Shown here: positions 13,823 to 22,626 of the stretch, piece by piece
Layout: each line of letters opens with the position of its first letter
How positions within the stretch are numbered: position 1 is the first letter of the stretch
DNA from: a virus
Reading direction: 5' to 3' (one strand)
Length of the DNA: 47,118 nt
IMG/VR virus record: IMGVR_UViG_3300033145_000207
Coordinates: 1-47,118 of that record
The notes under the pieces: generated by a model
What the model was told of the DNA's origin: nothing
What the model saw: only the letters and a program-made list of their open reading frames with translations
Databases searched by the model: none
Translations under genes and position numbers: made by a program

Positions 13823-15402
13823 AAACTGCCATCCTCACAATAGTCAATGGCGAAAAGTATGAGAAAATCTGGTCTAAGACCAGACCGTTCTTTGAAAATT
13901 ATGCCGATAAGATAGGGGCGGATTTAGTTGTTTTGAGCGATGCAGATAATATGCCGTCTCCGCATTGGATTAAGTTCGCAATCTATGAATTTCTTAAAAA
14001 AGACTATGACAGGGTAGCTTTCATAGATGCGGATATTCTGATAAGGCCGGATGCTCCTTCATTGTTTGATATAGTTTCTGAAGACAAATTCGGAATTTTC
14101 AATGAAGGAAGGTTCACGCCGCGGGCATTATGTTTGTATGAAGTAAAGTCCGTTTATGGGATTGACCTGCCAAATTGGAATAACCAAGACTACTATAATA
14201 CGGGTGTCATGGTTGTTTCACGGAAACACAGACACGTTTTCAGTCCGGTCAAAAATCTGAAGCCTTTAAGAAATTCCTTTGGCGAACAGACTTATCTCAA
14301 TTATCGTTTATTTGATTTGGGGATTGAGGTTCAAGAGTTAGAATATAAGTTCAATTCAATGTCGATAATGAACAGATTGACCGGATTGACAAGACTGGAT
14401 TCTTACTTTATTCATTACGCTGGATGGCCTGAAGACAAAATCTTTGATGATATTGATAGAGATATTCAGATGTGGAAGGAAAACCCCGAATACAAGTTCA
14501 AGAGGAATGTCTTTATTTATATTGGCGGTGGAATAGGCGATCAGATGTGTGCCGAGCCACTTATAAGGTACTTTAGAGAGTTTCTTTATCCCGATGCTGA
14601 TATTTATGGCTTGTCGTCTGTACCGAGGCTTTTTGAGCATATCGAGGGTGTGAAGATTGCGAGAGATTATCCGAAGGGACTGGATGCCGCACTTGAGATG
14701 AACGCTCACCCCAGCGAAAACCACAACAGAGAACTAAAACTGGTTCATGCGTTATGTAACGGAACAGATTATGTCAGCGTGGCGTGTATCGGAAGAACAT
14801 TGCCGATTAAGGATAAAGAGTTTAAGTTGACTTATTCTCAAGAAGATATGGATGAAGTCTTGAAGGTTTGTCCCAACCCGAAGGATTTAGTTTTGATTCA
14901 TCCTGGAGTTGGGTGGGCGAGTAAAACATTCCCGATAGAATGGTGGAATGAAGTAATCAATGGAATTGACGGAGAGGTTGGAATTATCGGGAAGCAACTT
15001 ATGGTAGATGGGGATGGAGTACCAAAACACTCTTATCTGCCCGTAGATTGCCCTGGGTTTGACTTCCGAGATAAGCTAAGTCTTGGGGGGTTGATTGCAT
15101 TGCTCTCACAGGCGAATACGGTGGTTACAAACGATTCGGCGCCGGTACATTTAGCGGGGGCGTTTGATAATAACATAGTCTTGATCCCAACTTGTAAACA
15201 TCCAGACCATGTTTTGCCTTACAGAAATGGGTCGCAGTATTACAAGGCGTGGGCGTTATATAAAAAGACGTTGTACGATGATAATGTCAGGGGATTTTTA
15301 CCAAGTGATATTAAACCTTGGCATATAAGTGAGTGTGATAATATTTTGGAATACCTTCCTGAGACACAGGAAGTAATAAACTTAATCAACAGTCTAAATT
15401 GA
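13819..15402 (+). CDS. Two-domain glycosyltransferase (GT8-like plus GT9/heptosyltransferase-like)
   Basis: 527 residues. Residues 1-225 look like a GT8/glycogenin-type transferase: MKTAILTIVNGEKYEKIW, then DYDRVAFIDADIL with the DxD metal-sugar site near residue 68, and a GEQTYLNY segment. Residues 228-510 look like a GT9 heptosyltransferase: IYIGGGIGDQMCAEPL, then HPGVGWASKTFPIEWW (about 360) and TNDSAPVHLAGAF (about 437). The two together would move sugars from nucleotide donors. It lies between head genes, so virion glycosylation or host surface-glycan modification is plausible. The substrate is unknown. Confidence 0.82.
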   Translation: MKTAILTIVNGEKYEKIWSKTRPFFENYADKIGADLVVLSDADNMPSPHWIKFAIYEFLKKDYDRVAFIDADILIRPDAPSLFDIVSEDKFGIFNEGRFTPRALCLYEVKSVYGIDLPNWNNQDYYNTGVMVVSRKHRHVFSPVKNLKPLRNSFGEQTYLNYRLFDLGIEVQELEYKFNSMSIMNRLTGLTRLDSYFIHYAGWPEDKIFDDIDRDIQMWKENPEYKFKRNVFIYIGGGIGDQMCAEPLIRYFREFLYPDADIYGLSSVPRLFEHIEGVKIARDYPKGLDAALEMNAHPSENHNRELKLVHALCNGTDYVSVACIGRTLPIKDKEFKLTYSQEDMDEVLKVCPNPKDLVLIHPGVGWASKTFPIEWWNEVINGIDGEVGIIGKQLMVDGDGVPKHSYLPVDCPGFDFRDKLSLGGLIALLSQANTVVTNDSAPVHLAGAFDNNIVLIPTCKHPDHVLPYRNGSQYYKAWALYKKTLYDDNVRGFLPSDIKPWHISECDNILEYLPETQEVINLINSLN

Positions 15403-15434
15403 TTTAACTGTTGAATTAAACAAGGAGGAGAAAA

Positions 15435-15935
15435 ATGATAGTACTTTACAATCCAACGAACGAAGAGTTTGACATGCAGTTTGCCGGAGTTTCGATGTCG
15501 ATGAAACCCGACACAAGGTTAGAGGTGGAAGATGCCTGTGGGAGACATGTTCTTAACTCAATGGGGCAGAGAGGTCTTACAAGTCTTTCTTATGGATGTG
15601 ATGAAGAGAAGATTAAACAAGATGCCCTCAAGAGAAACCTCGATTTTAAGAAGAAACAAATTATTGAGTACAACCAGAAGAACGAGAACAGGAAGGCGAT
15701 GGGGTTGAATTATTTACCCCCGACAATCAATGTAAATGAATACGCTATTGAGCTTGGTCTTAAATTACTTGAACCGTTCTCAATGAAAGACCCTGAACGG
15801 GAGGAGATAAACAAGGCCAAAGCAGAAAACGATGTCCTCCGAGAAGAAATGGATGAGTTGAAAAGAATGATGGCACATCAATCAAAGGTGATGTCCACGC
15901 TCATCAGGAAGAAGGAGGCAAAAAAGGATGAATAA
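15435..15935 (+). CDS. Hypothetical structural-region protein with C-terminal coiled coil
   Basis: 166 residues from ATG 15435 (AAGGAGGAG site). The N-terminus reads as a small beta domain (MIVLYNPTNEEFDMQFAG). The C-terminus (about 120-166) is a charged coiled coil ending KKEAKKDE. The stop overlaps the next start by one base (TAATG), linking it to the adaptor gene. It may be a minor head or adaptor protein. No family recognised. Confidence 0.7.
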   Translation: MIVLYNPTNEEFDMQFAGVSMSMKPDTRLEVEDACGRHVLNSMGQRGLTSLSYGCDEEKIKQDALKRNLDFKKKQIIEYNQKNENRKAMGLNYLPPTINVNEYAIELGLKLLEPFSMKDPEREEINKAKAENDVLREEMDELKRMMAHQSKVMSTLIRKKEAKKDE

Positions 15936-16777
15936 TGACATACTTAAATGCTTACGAATTGTTGTCTTTGGTGAGATATGGGTTAAATGAACACTCTACG
16001 GCTTATGTTCAGGGAACCGATACGTCTGGGAGTTTTCAAAATGCTCATATTATGCAGGAAATTAACAATGCACAGCGTTTTCTGCATGGGATTTTATTTA
16101 AAAGGTTCCCTGAACTATTTTTAACATCGACAACCTTAACTGTAACATCTTCTCTCGCATCTCTTCCGGCGGACTTCTTTAAATTAAGAAGGCTCGAAAA
16201 TTCAGAAGGTATCAAAATCAAACAAATCAGTCTTGACGAAAAGCATCTCGATAGTTATGGAGGTCAGGAGTTTTTCTATTATAGATACGGGAATAATATC
16301 AAGTTCGATCAGGACGATTATTCTGATACGCCTACGTTGTGGTATTACACCCGGCCAAGAGATTTGAATCAGGGACAGGAAGCTGCTGCTGGAGCAAAGA
16401 CAATCACTCTTGCTTCAACTGCTCGTAAAGAAGCCGACTATTACAACGGGATGAAGATAGAAGACGTTACTGCTGATTGGGTTGATACTATCTCGGATTA
16501 TTCTGCGGCAAGGGTTTGTACTATAGGCACTGAAACCTCGGTAGATGATGACTATTATGGCCTTATCTCTGAACTTCCAGAATTCTTCCATCATTTAATC
16601 GCACCGAGAGCCGTGTTGATGCTTCAATCTGCTATTCCATCACCAGACAAACCCACCAAAGCACAGTATTTAGATTTTCAGGAAATGCTTGCTGCTACTT
16701 TACAGGCATACGCGGGAACCTTTGATGGTGATATGACAATGGAAGATATCTTTTACGACTTTGCTCCTTTTGTGTAG
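15935..16777 (+). CDS. Head-to-tail adaptor candidate
   Basis: 280 residues beginning MTYLNAYELLSLVRYGLNEH. The N-terminal helices with EINNAQRFLHGILFKRFPE, followed by LPADFFKLRRLE and a beta-rich middle, are the kind of pattern seen in podovirus adaptor proteins that plug onto the portal. It lies directly ahead of the large nozzle-like gene. Function is assigned by order and fold impression, not by a clear motif. Confidence 0.55.
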   Translation: MTYLNAYELLSLVRYGLNEHSTAYVQGTDTSGSFQNAHIMQEINNAQRFLHGILFKRFPELFLTSTTLTVTSSLASLPADFFKLRRLENSEGIKIKQISLDEKHLDSYGGQEFFYYRYGNNIKFDQDDYSDTPTLWYYTRPRDLNQGQEAAAGAKTITLASTARKEADYYNGMKIEDVTADWVDTISDYSAARVCTIGTETSVDDDYYGLISELPEFFHHLIAPRAVLMLQSAIPSPDKPTKAQYLDFQEMLAATLQAYAGTFDGDMTMEDIFYDFAPFV

Positions 16778-16785
16778 AGGGTAAT

Positions 16786-19206
16786 ATGACAAAAAAACTT
16801 ACAGAAATAACAACAACTCCATTCAGGGGCGGAAATATAACCCGTAACGAACCTGCTCTTTTAGAGCCGGGGGGGTTTTCTAAAATCCAAAATATGCGTC
16901 AAAGGCATCCCGGCTTAGAGCAACGGGGAGGCATGGCAAAGTTACATACTACAGCAGATGGTACAAATAAAGTTCTTTCTGTGTTTCAATTCTCTAAGGG
17001 CAAAAAGACAGAGCGACATACTTACGCACAGATGTCGGATAACGATGTACTCGGAGCCACGGCAGAACCCCCCACGGTTACAACGGGAGCGTTCGGCGGG
17101 GAAGTATTCAGCGGTTCAGCAAATTCAATCCCGGCTTCGTGGAGTGTCTTAGATGATACTTTGTTCTTCTCGAATGGAGTTGACCAGCATCAAATCTATC
17201 CGGGGGAAGGAAGTTACGTTAAGCGATTCATAGTCTATAAAGGTGCGGCGGCTATTCCTACCATACCTGTTTTGGGAGAGGATTATTCAGACGAGGTTTC
17301 TGATGGGCTCACTACTACTGCGGCGATACTTGATTCCCTTTCGACTTTAGCAAATTATGACTGTATCTTTATTATGACACCTGTACCCGCTGATACGTTT
17401 ACATGGACAATCTCAAAAGCCAATGATACGGCTTCAGCGGCACAAATGAAGTACAGAAAAAGTGATGATACATGGGCGGCTGTGGCGAGCTTTACAGATA
17501 ACACTTCTGCAAGTTCAAAGACGCTTGCCACCACGGGACAGACAATGACATGGACATTACCTACAGACTCAATACCAAGTTATATGTTTGGGGAGTGCGG
17601 ATATTGGTATCAGCTCTCATTGGCAAGTGGGGCGTTAGATGCTGAAGTAGAAGTAACGTCTGTGACTTACGAGACTGATTGGCAGAGTATTGAAAACGTA
17701 TGGGATAGCGTCCCTGTTCCCGTAATTGAAACACAGTACTATGATGATTCAGCAGACATATACAAGAAGTTCGGTTCTGTAAATATTGAGATAGATTCTG
17801 CTACAGATGCGGATAAAATATATATCGCTTCTTCTGATCCGATAAATGGAATTTATGTCGATGTGGGTTCAAAGCCTAATTCAACAGCGGCGACTGTTGT
17901 GGATGATGTTCAATACTGGAATGGTGCGGCGTTTGCTTCTGTGGGAACGATTTCTGATGGAACGGCTGGACTTAGTAATTCGGGATGGATTACCTTCGCC
18001 CGTAAAACGGCACACAAAAGCCAATTCAACAAAAATCAATTTTATGCCTACTGGTATTATTTTACGGTAGATAAGACTCTGAATGACGATGTTATCATAA
18101 GTCTTTCAACACAACCTTATTTTGATATAAGTGATTTTGGGAAAGGATATTGTAATTGTGCGTGGAAAGACAGAATGGTTTATGGATTTGACAAAGATCA
18201 ATATCTTTTTGTGTCTGCAAAGGGGAGACCACAAATTTTAAACGGAATTGATTTTGGGATTCTTGATCCGGGTGATGGTCGCAAGAATAAACCCGTAGCG
18301 ATGAAGAAGTTTCATAATGAACTAATGGTATGGCAAGAGGAGAAAGGTGTCGATGGAGGGTGTCTGACGCTGTTTGAAGGGTATTCTCCCTCTACCTTTG
18401 GAAAGTTAGTCCTCTCAACCAAGATAGGAGCATTAAATTCCAAGTGTGCAGAGGTAATAGACGGAGTAAAGATAGGGACTCGTACTGATGAGGTCATAAC
18501 TACGGCGGCGTTCTGTTTGAGTAATTATGGTGTGTTCATGTGTAATGGTCAGCAGGTTTTCGGTGTCTTTCAGGATATTGAGAATTACTTTAATCCACAG
18601 AAAACAGAATGTATCAGAAGAGGTTACGAGAAAGAACACTGGTTAAGTTATGATGCGGCAGAAAACACAATAAACATAGGCCTTGTTTCTGGAACTTCAG
18701 CCACGGTTCCGAACGTCTTTCTGGTTTTAGACCTTGAAGATTTGACATGGAGTTTTGATTCAAGGACACCTGCGTTATCATGTATGACAAACGTAGAAGC
18801 CGGAAGCGGAAATAATCCCATTCTCCAGATAGGTGGTGGAGTTGCAGACGGAACCGTGTATCTCCTTAACACAACCACTAATGACGTTACAATTGCGATA
18901 GATTCTTATGTTACCGTAGAAGTTAGTGGTAAAGGTATAAATGCTCATGTGGACGATGGGGTTATCAGAACAAAAGTTCAGTCGGCTGGTAGTGTAACAC
19001 TTACTCCGTATATAAACTCTATCGCAAAAACAGCGAAAACTTTAAGTATGACTGCTGAAGTGGCAACACAGACAATAAGACGGCACAGAGAACACTTTAA
19101 CTTAACAGGACAGCACTTATCATTCAAGTTCCAGAACAACACGGCAAGTCAGACACTTTATTTATTAGACTATGGCCTTGAAATAAAAGAGTATGAGAAT
19201 CAGTAA
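16786..19206 (+). CDS. Tail nozzle / hub-like structural protein
   Basis: 806 residues. The start has TTPFRGGNITRNEPALLEPG then MRQRHPGLEQRGGMAKLH, a signature I associate with podovirus tail-hub or nozzle proteins in which a short list of loops is followed by a large beta-rich body. The rest is Ser/Thr/Gly/Asp-rich beta sheet with few charged helices. It probably sits below the adaptor and forms the DNA exit channel. Longer than P22 gp10. Confidence 0.6.
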   Translation: MTKKLTEITTTPFRGGNITRNEPALLEPGGFSKIQNMRQRHPGLEQRGGMAKLHTTADGTNKVLSVFQFSKGKKTERHTYAQMSDNDVLGATAEPPTVTTGAFGGEVFSGSANSIPASWSVLDDTLFFSNGVDQHQIYPGEGSYVKRFIVYKGAAAIPTIPVLGEDYSDEVSDGLTTTAAILDSLSTLANYDCIFIMTPVPADTFTWTISKANDTASAAQMKYRKSDDTWAAVASFTDNTSASSKTLATTGQTMTWTLPTDSIPSYMFGECGYWYQLSLASGALDAEVEVTSVTYETDWQSIENVWDSVPVPVIETQYYDDSADIYKKFGSVNIEIDSATDADKIYIASSDPINGIYVDVGSKPNSTAATVVDDVQYWNGAAFASVGTISDGTAGLSNSGWITFARKTAHKSQFNKNQFYAYWYYFTVDKTLNDDVIISLSTQPYFDISDFGKGYCNCAWKDRMVYGFDKDQYLFVSAKGRPQILNGIDFGILDPGDGRKNKPVAMKKFHNELMVWQEEKGVDGGCLTLFEGYSPSTFGKLVLSTKIGALNSKCAEVIDGVKIGTRTDEVITTAAFCLSNYGVFMCNGQQVFGVFQDIENYFNPQKTECIRRGYEKEHWLSYDAAENTINIGLVSGTSATVPNVFLVLDLEDLTWSFDSRTPALSCMTNVEAGSGNNPILQIGGGVADGTVYLLNTTTNDVTIAIDSYVTVEVSGKGINAHVDDGVIRTKVQSAGSVTLTPYINSIAKTAKTLSMTAEVATQTIRRHREHFNLTGQHLSFKFQNNTASQTLYLLDYGLEIKEYENQ

Positions 19207-19218
19207 GGAAATCGAGCA

Positions 19219-20319
19219 ATGACCCGCGAATATGGCCGCAAGCCGTACATAAGTAAGTCTTATCACGAGATGATGACTCGTGTTCCGAATAAGGCGGAGT
19301 GGAATCAGCGACTCGTAAAGCAGAGCGAGTTTGAGAAGCCATATAAGGATGACAGCTACTCGGACATGCAACACTACTGGCCGACAAATCATATCCCCGG
19401 TGCAGACTATCCGGGGATGCCGATAGAGGGGATGCCTTCAAGTGGGAGGCCGTCAACAAGATTACAATGGTGGGGGTGTGAGGGTTCGATCTTTGAAAAA
19501 TATAGTAGTGGAGATTGTCTGGGTGTGGGTGAGACAGCCACGGTTGAGTTTAAAGAAAACACAGTAGGCGGGCCAGGTTTTGGTGGCGACCCAATAGTTG
19601 ATTATAAGGCAGATCATCCATTGAGGATTGTTTCTATAGCAAAGGAACAAGCAACGGAACTTACTTCGTATTTGTATGTAACTGTTACATTGGGCGAATC
19701 AACAACAGCGAGTTCATTGACAATTACAGCAACGACAGAATCTGGCGAGACCTGTACTGCGAGTGTGAACCTTTGTACTTGCACTCCTGATGCTGGAATG
19801 GCGTGGGATTCGGGAACAAGTGCTGAAACTATAGCTCAAAGTGAAACTGCAACGATTGCTGTAACTGGAAACAATAGTCCATTCAGGTGGTCGGTTAGTG
19901 GAACTGGATTTACTGTAGTTCATGGGATAACGGATTCTTTGACAAATACGCTTAGTGCCAGTAGTACCGCTTGCGGAACTGCGACAATAACCGTTATAGG
20001 GTGTGATGGTGTTTCTGTTACCGGGGACGTAAGATGTACCACGGGGACGTGGGTATGGGTATCGGACGATGCGGTTGACCCGTGTTATGATAGTTTGACC
20101 TGTTTGCCCGAAGATGAAACTTGTCCCCGGACTTATTCAGGGGAATATACCTGCGAAGCGGTTACTGGGGGGACTAAGAAGATTTATACTTTCCATTGGT
20201 ATGCCTGTGCAAGTGCGCCATGCTCTTGCAGTTGTGATATGGGGGATCCTCCTTGTGCTTCTCCTGTTGGAGACTGTAAGGCATATAAAAGTTCAAATTA
20301 TAAATGGAGTTGTGCATGA
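19219..20319 (+). CDS. Cys-rich structural protein with Ig-like domain
   Basis: 366 residues. The first 90 are basic and aromatic (MTREYGRKPYISKSYHEM). The middle is a Ser/Thr-rich beta sandwich (ETIAQSETATIAVTGNNSPF then RWSVSGTG) like bacterial Ig-like domains. The last 80 or so hold 11 of the 19 cysteines (CYDSLTCLPEDETC, CSCSCDMGDPPC, CKAY, WSCA). Such cysteine density is unusual in a phage virion protein and suggests disulfides or a metal site outside the cell. It follows the nozzle gene and is probably an exposed tail component. Confidence 0.65.
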   Translation: MTREYGRKPYISKSYHEMMTRVPNKAEWNQRLVKQSEFEKPYKDDSYSDMQHYWPTNHIPGADYPGMPIEGMPSSGRPSTRLQWWGCEGSIFEKYSSGDCLGVGETATVEFKENTVGGPGFGGDPIVDYKADHPLRIVSIAKEQATELTSYLYVTVTLGESTTASSLTITATTESGETCTASVNLCTCTPDAGMAWDSGTSAETIAQSETATIAVTGNNSPFRWSVSGTGFTVVHGITDSLTNTLSASSTACGTATITVIGCDGVSVTGDVRCTTGTWVWVSDDAVDPCYDSLTCLPEDETCPRTYSGEYTCEAVTGGTKKIYTFHWYACASAPCSCSCDMGDPPCASPVGDCKAYKSSNYKWSCA

Positions 20320-20690
20320 GAGATTTTGAAAAGGATATGGAAGTATTCAGCTTTGGCCAGCATCAAGATGTTCTAACCTATATGAAAAAGTTGAAGGATA
20401 AGAAGTGGGGGCTTGCTGATGTTGCTGAATACGTAGAAAACAAAATGGAAGAAAGGCGGCTATCAAATCTCATTGATTTTGATGGATTACGAATAGAAAG
20501 ACCCCGATGTGAGGAGTGTAATTCTGAACTTAGATTAAGGGTAAATGCTGAAGACGAAAAGGGAAAGAGTCATTCGACAAGTTGGTTATGCTTGGAATGC
20601 GGCAGAGAAGAATATTCAGACAAAACAGTACAAGAATGGTTGGAGATATTAAGTGAAGCTGAGAAACAAGACGATAAAACTGAAAAATAA
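20316..20690 (+). CDS. Zinc-ribbon hypothetical protein
   Basis: 124 residues from ATG 20316, overlapping the stop of the Cys-rich gene (ATGA). CEECNSEL and CLECGREE, about 30 residues apart in the centre, form a zinc ribbon. The flanks are charged helices. It is the first of three small genes between tail and internal virion genes. Function unknown. Confidence 0.7.
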   Translation: MRDFEKDMEVFSFGQHQDVLTYMKKLKDKKWGLADVAEYVENKMEERRLSNLIDFDGLRIERPRCEECNSELRLRVNAEDEKGKSHSTSWLCLECGREEYSDKTVQEWLEILSEAEKQDDKTEK

Positions 20691-20805
20691 CATCTCGGCG
20701 GAAAAATGTCCGATATGTGGAAAGAACCTTAAATTCAAGGCACGGTGCTGTGGACAGGCAGAAAGTTATCTTGTCTGCGGATGCGGGTATAAGGAAATAG
20801 TATGA
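20653..20805 (+). CDS. Small zinc-ribbon protein, GTG start
   Basis: 50 residues. A GTG at 20653 lies inside the previous gene and is preceded by GGAGATATTAA. KCPICGKNLKFKARCCG ... VCGCGYKEIV has four or five well-spaced Cys of a zinc ribbon, and the frame is open to TGA 20803-20805, overlapping the next start (ATGA). The start codon is uncertain, but the frame and motif are convincing. Confidence 0.6.
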   Translation: MKLRNKTIKLKNNISAEKCPICGKNLKFKARCCGQAESYLVCGCGYKEIV

Positions 20806-21104
20806 AATACATTATGGCAATTATAGCAGTCGAGGCATTGACACAGTTAATCTGCAAGGCGGAGTTATTTGATACACCAAGAGAAAAAATGATGTCTTGG
20901 GGATGGTGGTTTAATGATCTTCTCTCATGTCCCTATTGTGTAAGCGTCTGGAGTGCTTTATTTGTTATAGGATTACTGGTATTTTATGAATATACATTTT
21001 GGTTTATACTGTTACTGGTTCTTCACCGGGTAAGCAATGTTTTTCATGACGCTTACGGTGTTTTGCTGAACATAAAAATAAACCTCATATTAAGGAGGAA
21101 ATGA
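20802..21104 (+). CDS. DUF1360-like membrane protein
   Basis: 100 residues. LLSCPYCVSVWSALFVIGLL resembles the conserved CPYC segment of the DUF1360 family. There are three likely transmembrane segments (about 2-17, 47-64 and 66-80) and a basic tail. It overlaps the preceding gene (ATGA). The family is found in phages and bacterial surface loci, with no fixed biochemical role. It would sit in the host inner membrane. Confidence 0.7.
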   Translation: MKYIMAIIAVEALTQLICKAELFDTPREKMMSWGWWFNDLLSCPYCVSVWSALFVIGLLVFYEYTFWFILLLVLHRVSNVFHDAYGVLLNIKINLILRRK

Positions 21105-21808
21105 TGGCTAATTGGGAAGATGTAGCAAAAAGAGGAGGAACGGTAAGTCCTACCGGATATGTCAGACCGGAAGCCTATATGCCGTCAAAACCAAGTGTAA
21201 GTACACCAAATGCACCAGCAGAGGAAGATTTATATTCTTATGGAGGTGGCGGGGATTACTTTGGTAACATAGAGCCATACCTTGCGCCAAAACCAGAGGC
21301 AGAGACACCTTCATACAGGAAGGTAAGTACTCCATCATATTCCACGACATCCACGTCATTCACTCCGTCAAGAGAACGACCTGAATATGGAGATATACCT
21401 GCATATGGAATGCCTGAACGAGATGAAGAAAGAATCTCTGAACTAAGAGAAAAGGCTATGGGAGTTCCCATGAGCCGTCTCAGGAGAGCTTTAAACAGGG
21501 CTTTGGTGGAATCACGGTACTCGACTAACCCCATTGTAAGGGCGCAGGCACGTAAACAGGCTTTGGCCGGATATGGTCAGGGAATAGGCGAAATCGGTAC
21601 GGCGGCTGGACGTGAAGCAAGGGCGGAATATGCACCTGAATATCAGGCACAAATAGCAAAAACAGCCGCAGAGTACGGAGCTAAATTAAACAAACAGAAA
21701 ACTGAGTATATGGCAGATCTTGAGGACTATTACAAAACAGGAACACAAAAACAAACAACCAGTTCACGTTCTACTAACTGGGTAATCAATCCCAGCTTCA
21801 GGAGTTAA
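21104..21808 (+). CDS. Internal virion / ejection protein candidate (small)
   Basis: Starts MANWEDVAKRGGTVSPTGYV at the second of two adjacent ATGs (AAGGAGGAAATGATG). The first 110 residues are Pro, Tyr and Ser rich and disordered. From about 110 a charged Ala/Arg helix region follows (RRALNRALVESRYS, EYQAQIAKTAAEYG). The order small, medium and very large just before the tail fibre mirrors podovirus ejection-protein sets (P22 gp7, gp20, gp16). Assignment by order and composition. Confidence 0.55.
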   Translation: MANWEDVAKRGGTVSPTGYVRPEAYMPSKPSVSTPNAPAEEDLYSYGGGGDYFGNIEPYLAPKPEAETPSYRKVSTPSYSTTSTSFTPSRERPEYGDIPAYGMPERDEERISELREKAMGVPMSRLRRALNRALVESRYSTNPIVRAQARKQALAGYGQGIGEIGTAAGREARAEYAPEYQAQIAKTAAEYGAKLNKQKTEYMADLEDYYKTGTQKQTTSSRSTNWVINPSFRS

Positions 21809-21810
21809 TC

Positions 21811-22626
21811 ATGGACATAAATAAAAAACCCGGATACGTAAAGACTGGAACGGCATCAAGTGGCGGGAAGGAATATGCTGTATGGGGGCCGCCAAAGACT
21901 CGTGAGAAACCCACTGAGAAAGCACAACCAATGCCCGAACAGACCCCAAAGGGAATACTTGACCGCCAGAAATGGGAAAGATTCCAGTTTAAGAAACACG
22001 GCAATCCATTTGTTCCAAGAAAACAAATTTATGGCGAAATAGACAGAATCACCAAAGAGAATGAAGAAACTCTATTTGCTCATGTCTTTGGCAATCAGTA
22101 TAGATTTGAAGACAGGGGGAGTTTAGACCCGCAAGCACAGGGTGTATATAGAAGCGCATTATTGAAGTTCAGAAAGAATGTATCAGACTCCATTATGGCC
22201 GATGTAGAACAAAAACAAGCCCAGCACAAAGAACGTATGGCTCTGTGGGATAAATATTACGGGAAGGATAAGCCGGAAGAAGTCAAACTGATGAAGGGCA
22301 AAGGCGGGACAATGATTCCTAAGGTTGAAGATGCCGAGTTCTGGACTGGAGGAGAAGATAAGGGCGGTATTACCAATATTGATAGGAAGAGAGTGTTTGA
22401 CGCACTTAGTTCGTATGAAAAGAAGCCTACAGATGAGAAATTTATGATTCTCAAGGATATGGCGGCAGATTTGGGATATGTCTTAGGGGAAGAGGAAAAA
22501 GAAGAAACAGGAAAATTCACAGAATGGTTGGCGAGGGTATTGGGATGGAAGCCTCAAGAAGAGAAGATTTCTTCACGTAAAGAAAGTGAAACAATAGATG
22601 AATATCTTAAGAGGGTTGGAGGATGA
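21811..22626 (+). CDS. Internal virion / ejection protein candidate (medium)
   Basis: 271 residues, starting MDINKKPGYVKTGTASSGGK. It is highly charged with Lys/Glu-rich helices and a short conserved-looking segment near the C-terminus (KFTEWLARVLGWKPQEEK). Its stop overlaps the start of the 1271-residue gene. It probably joins the ejectosome that carries DNA through the envelope, but no family is recognised. Confidence 0.55.
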   Translation: MDINKKPGYVKTGTASSGGKEYAVWGPPKTREKPTEKAQPMPEQTPKGILDRQKWERFQFKKHGNPFVPRKQIYGEIDRITKENEETLFAHVFGNQYRFEDRGSLDPQAQGVYRSALLKFRKNVSDSIMADVEQKQAQHKERMALWDKYYGKDKPEEVKLMKGKGGTMIPKVEDAEFWTGGEDKGGITNIDRKRVFDALSSYEKKPTDEKFMILKDMAADLGYVLGEEEKEETGKFTEWLARVLGWKPQEEKISSRKESETIDEYLKRVGG

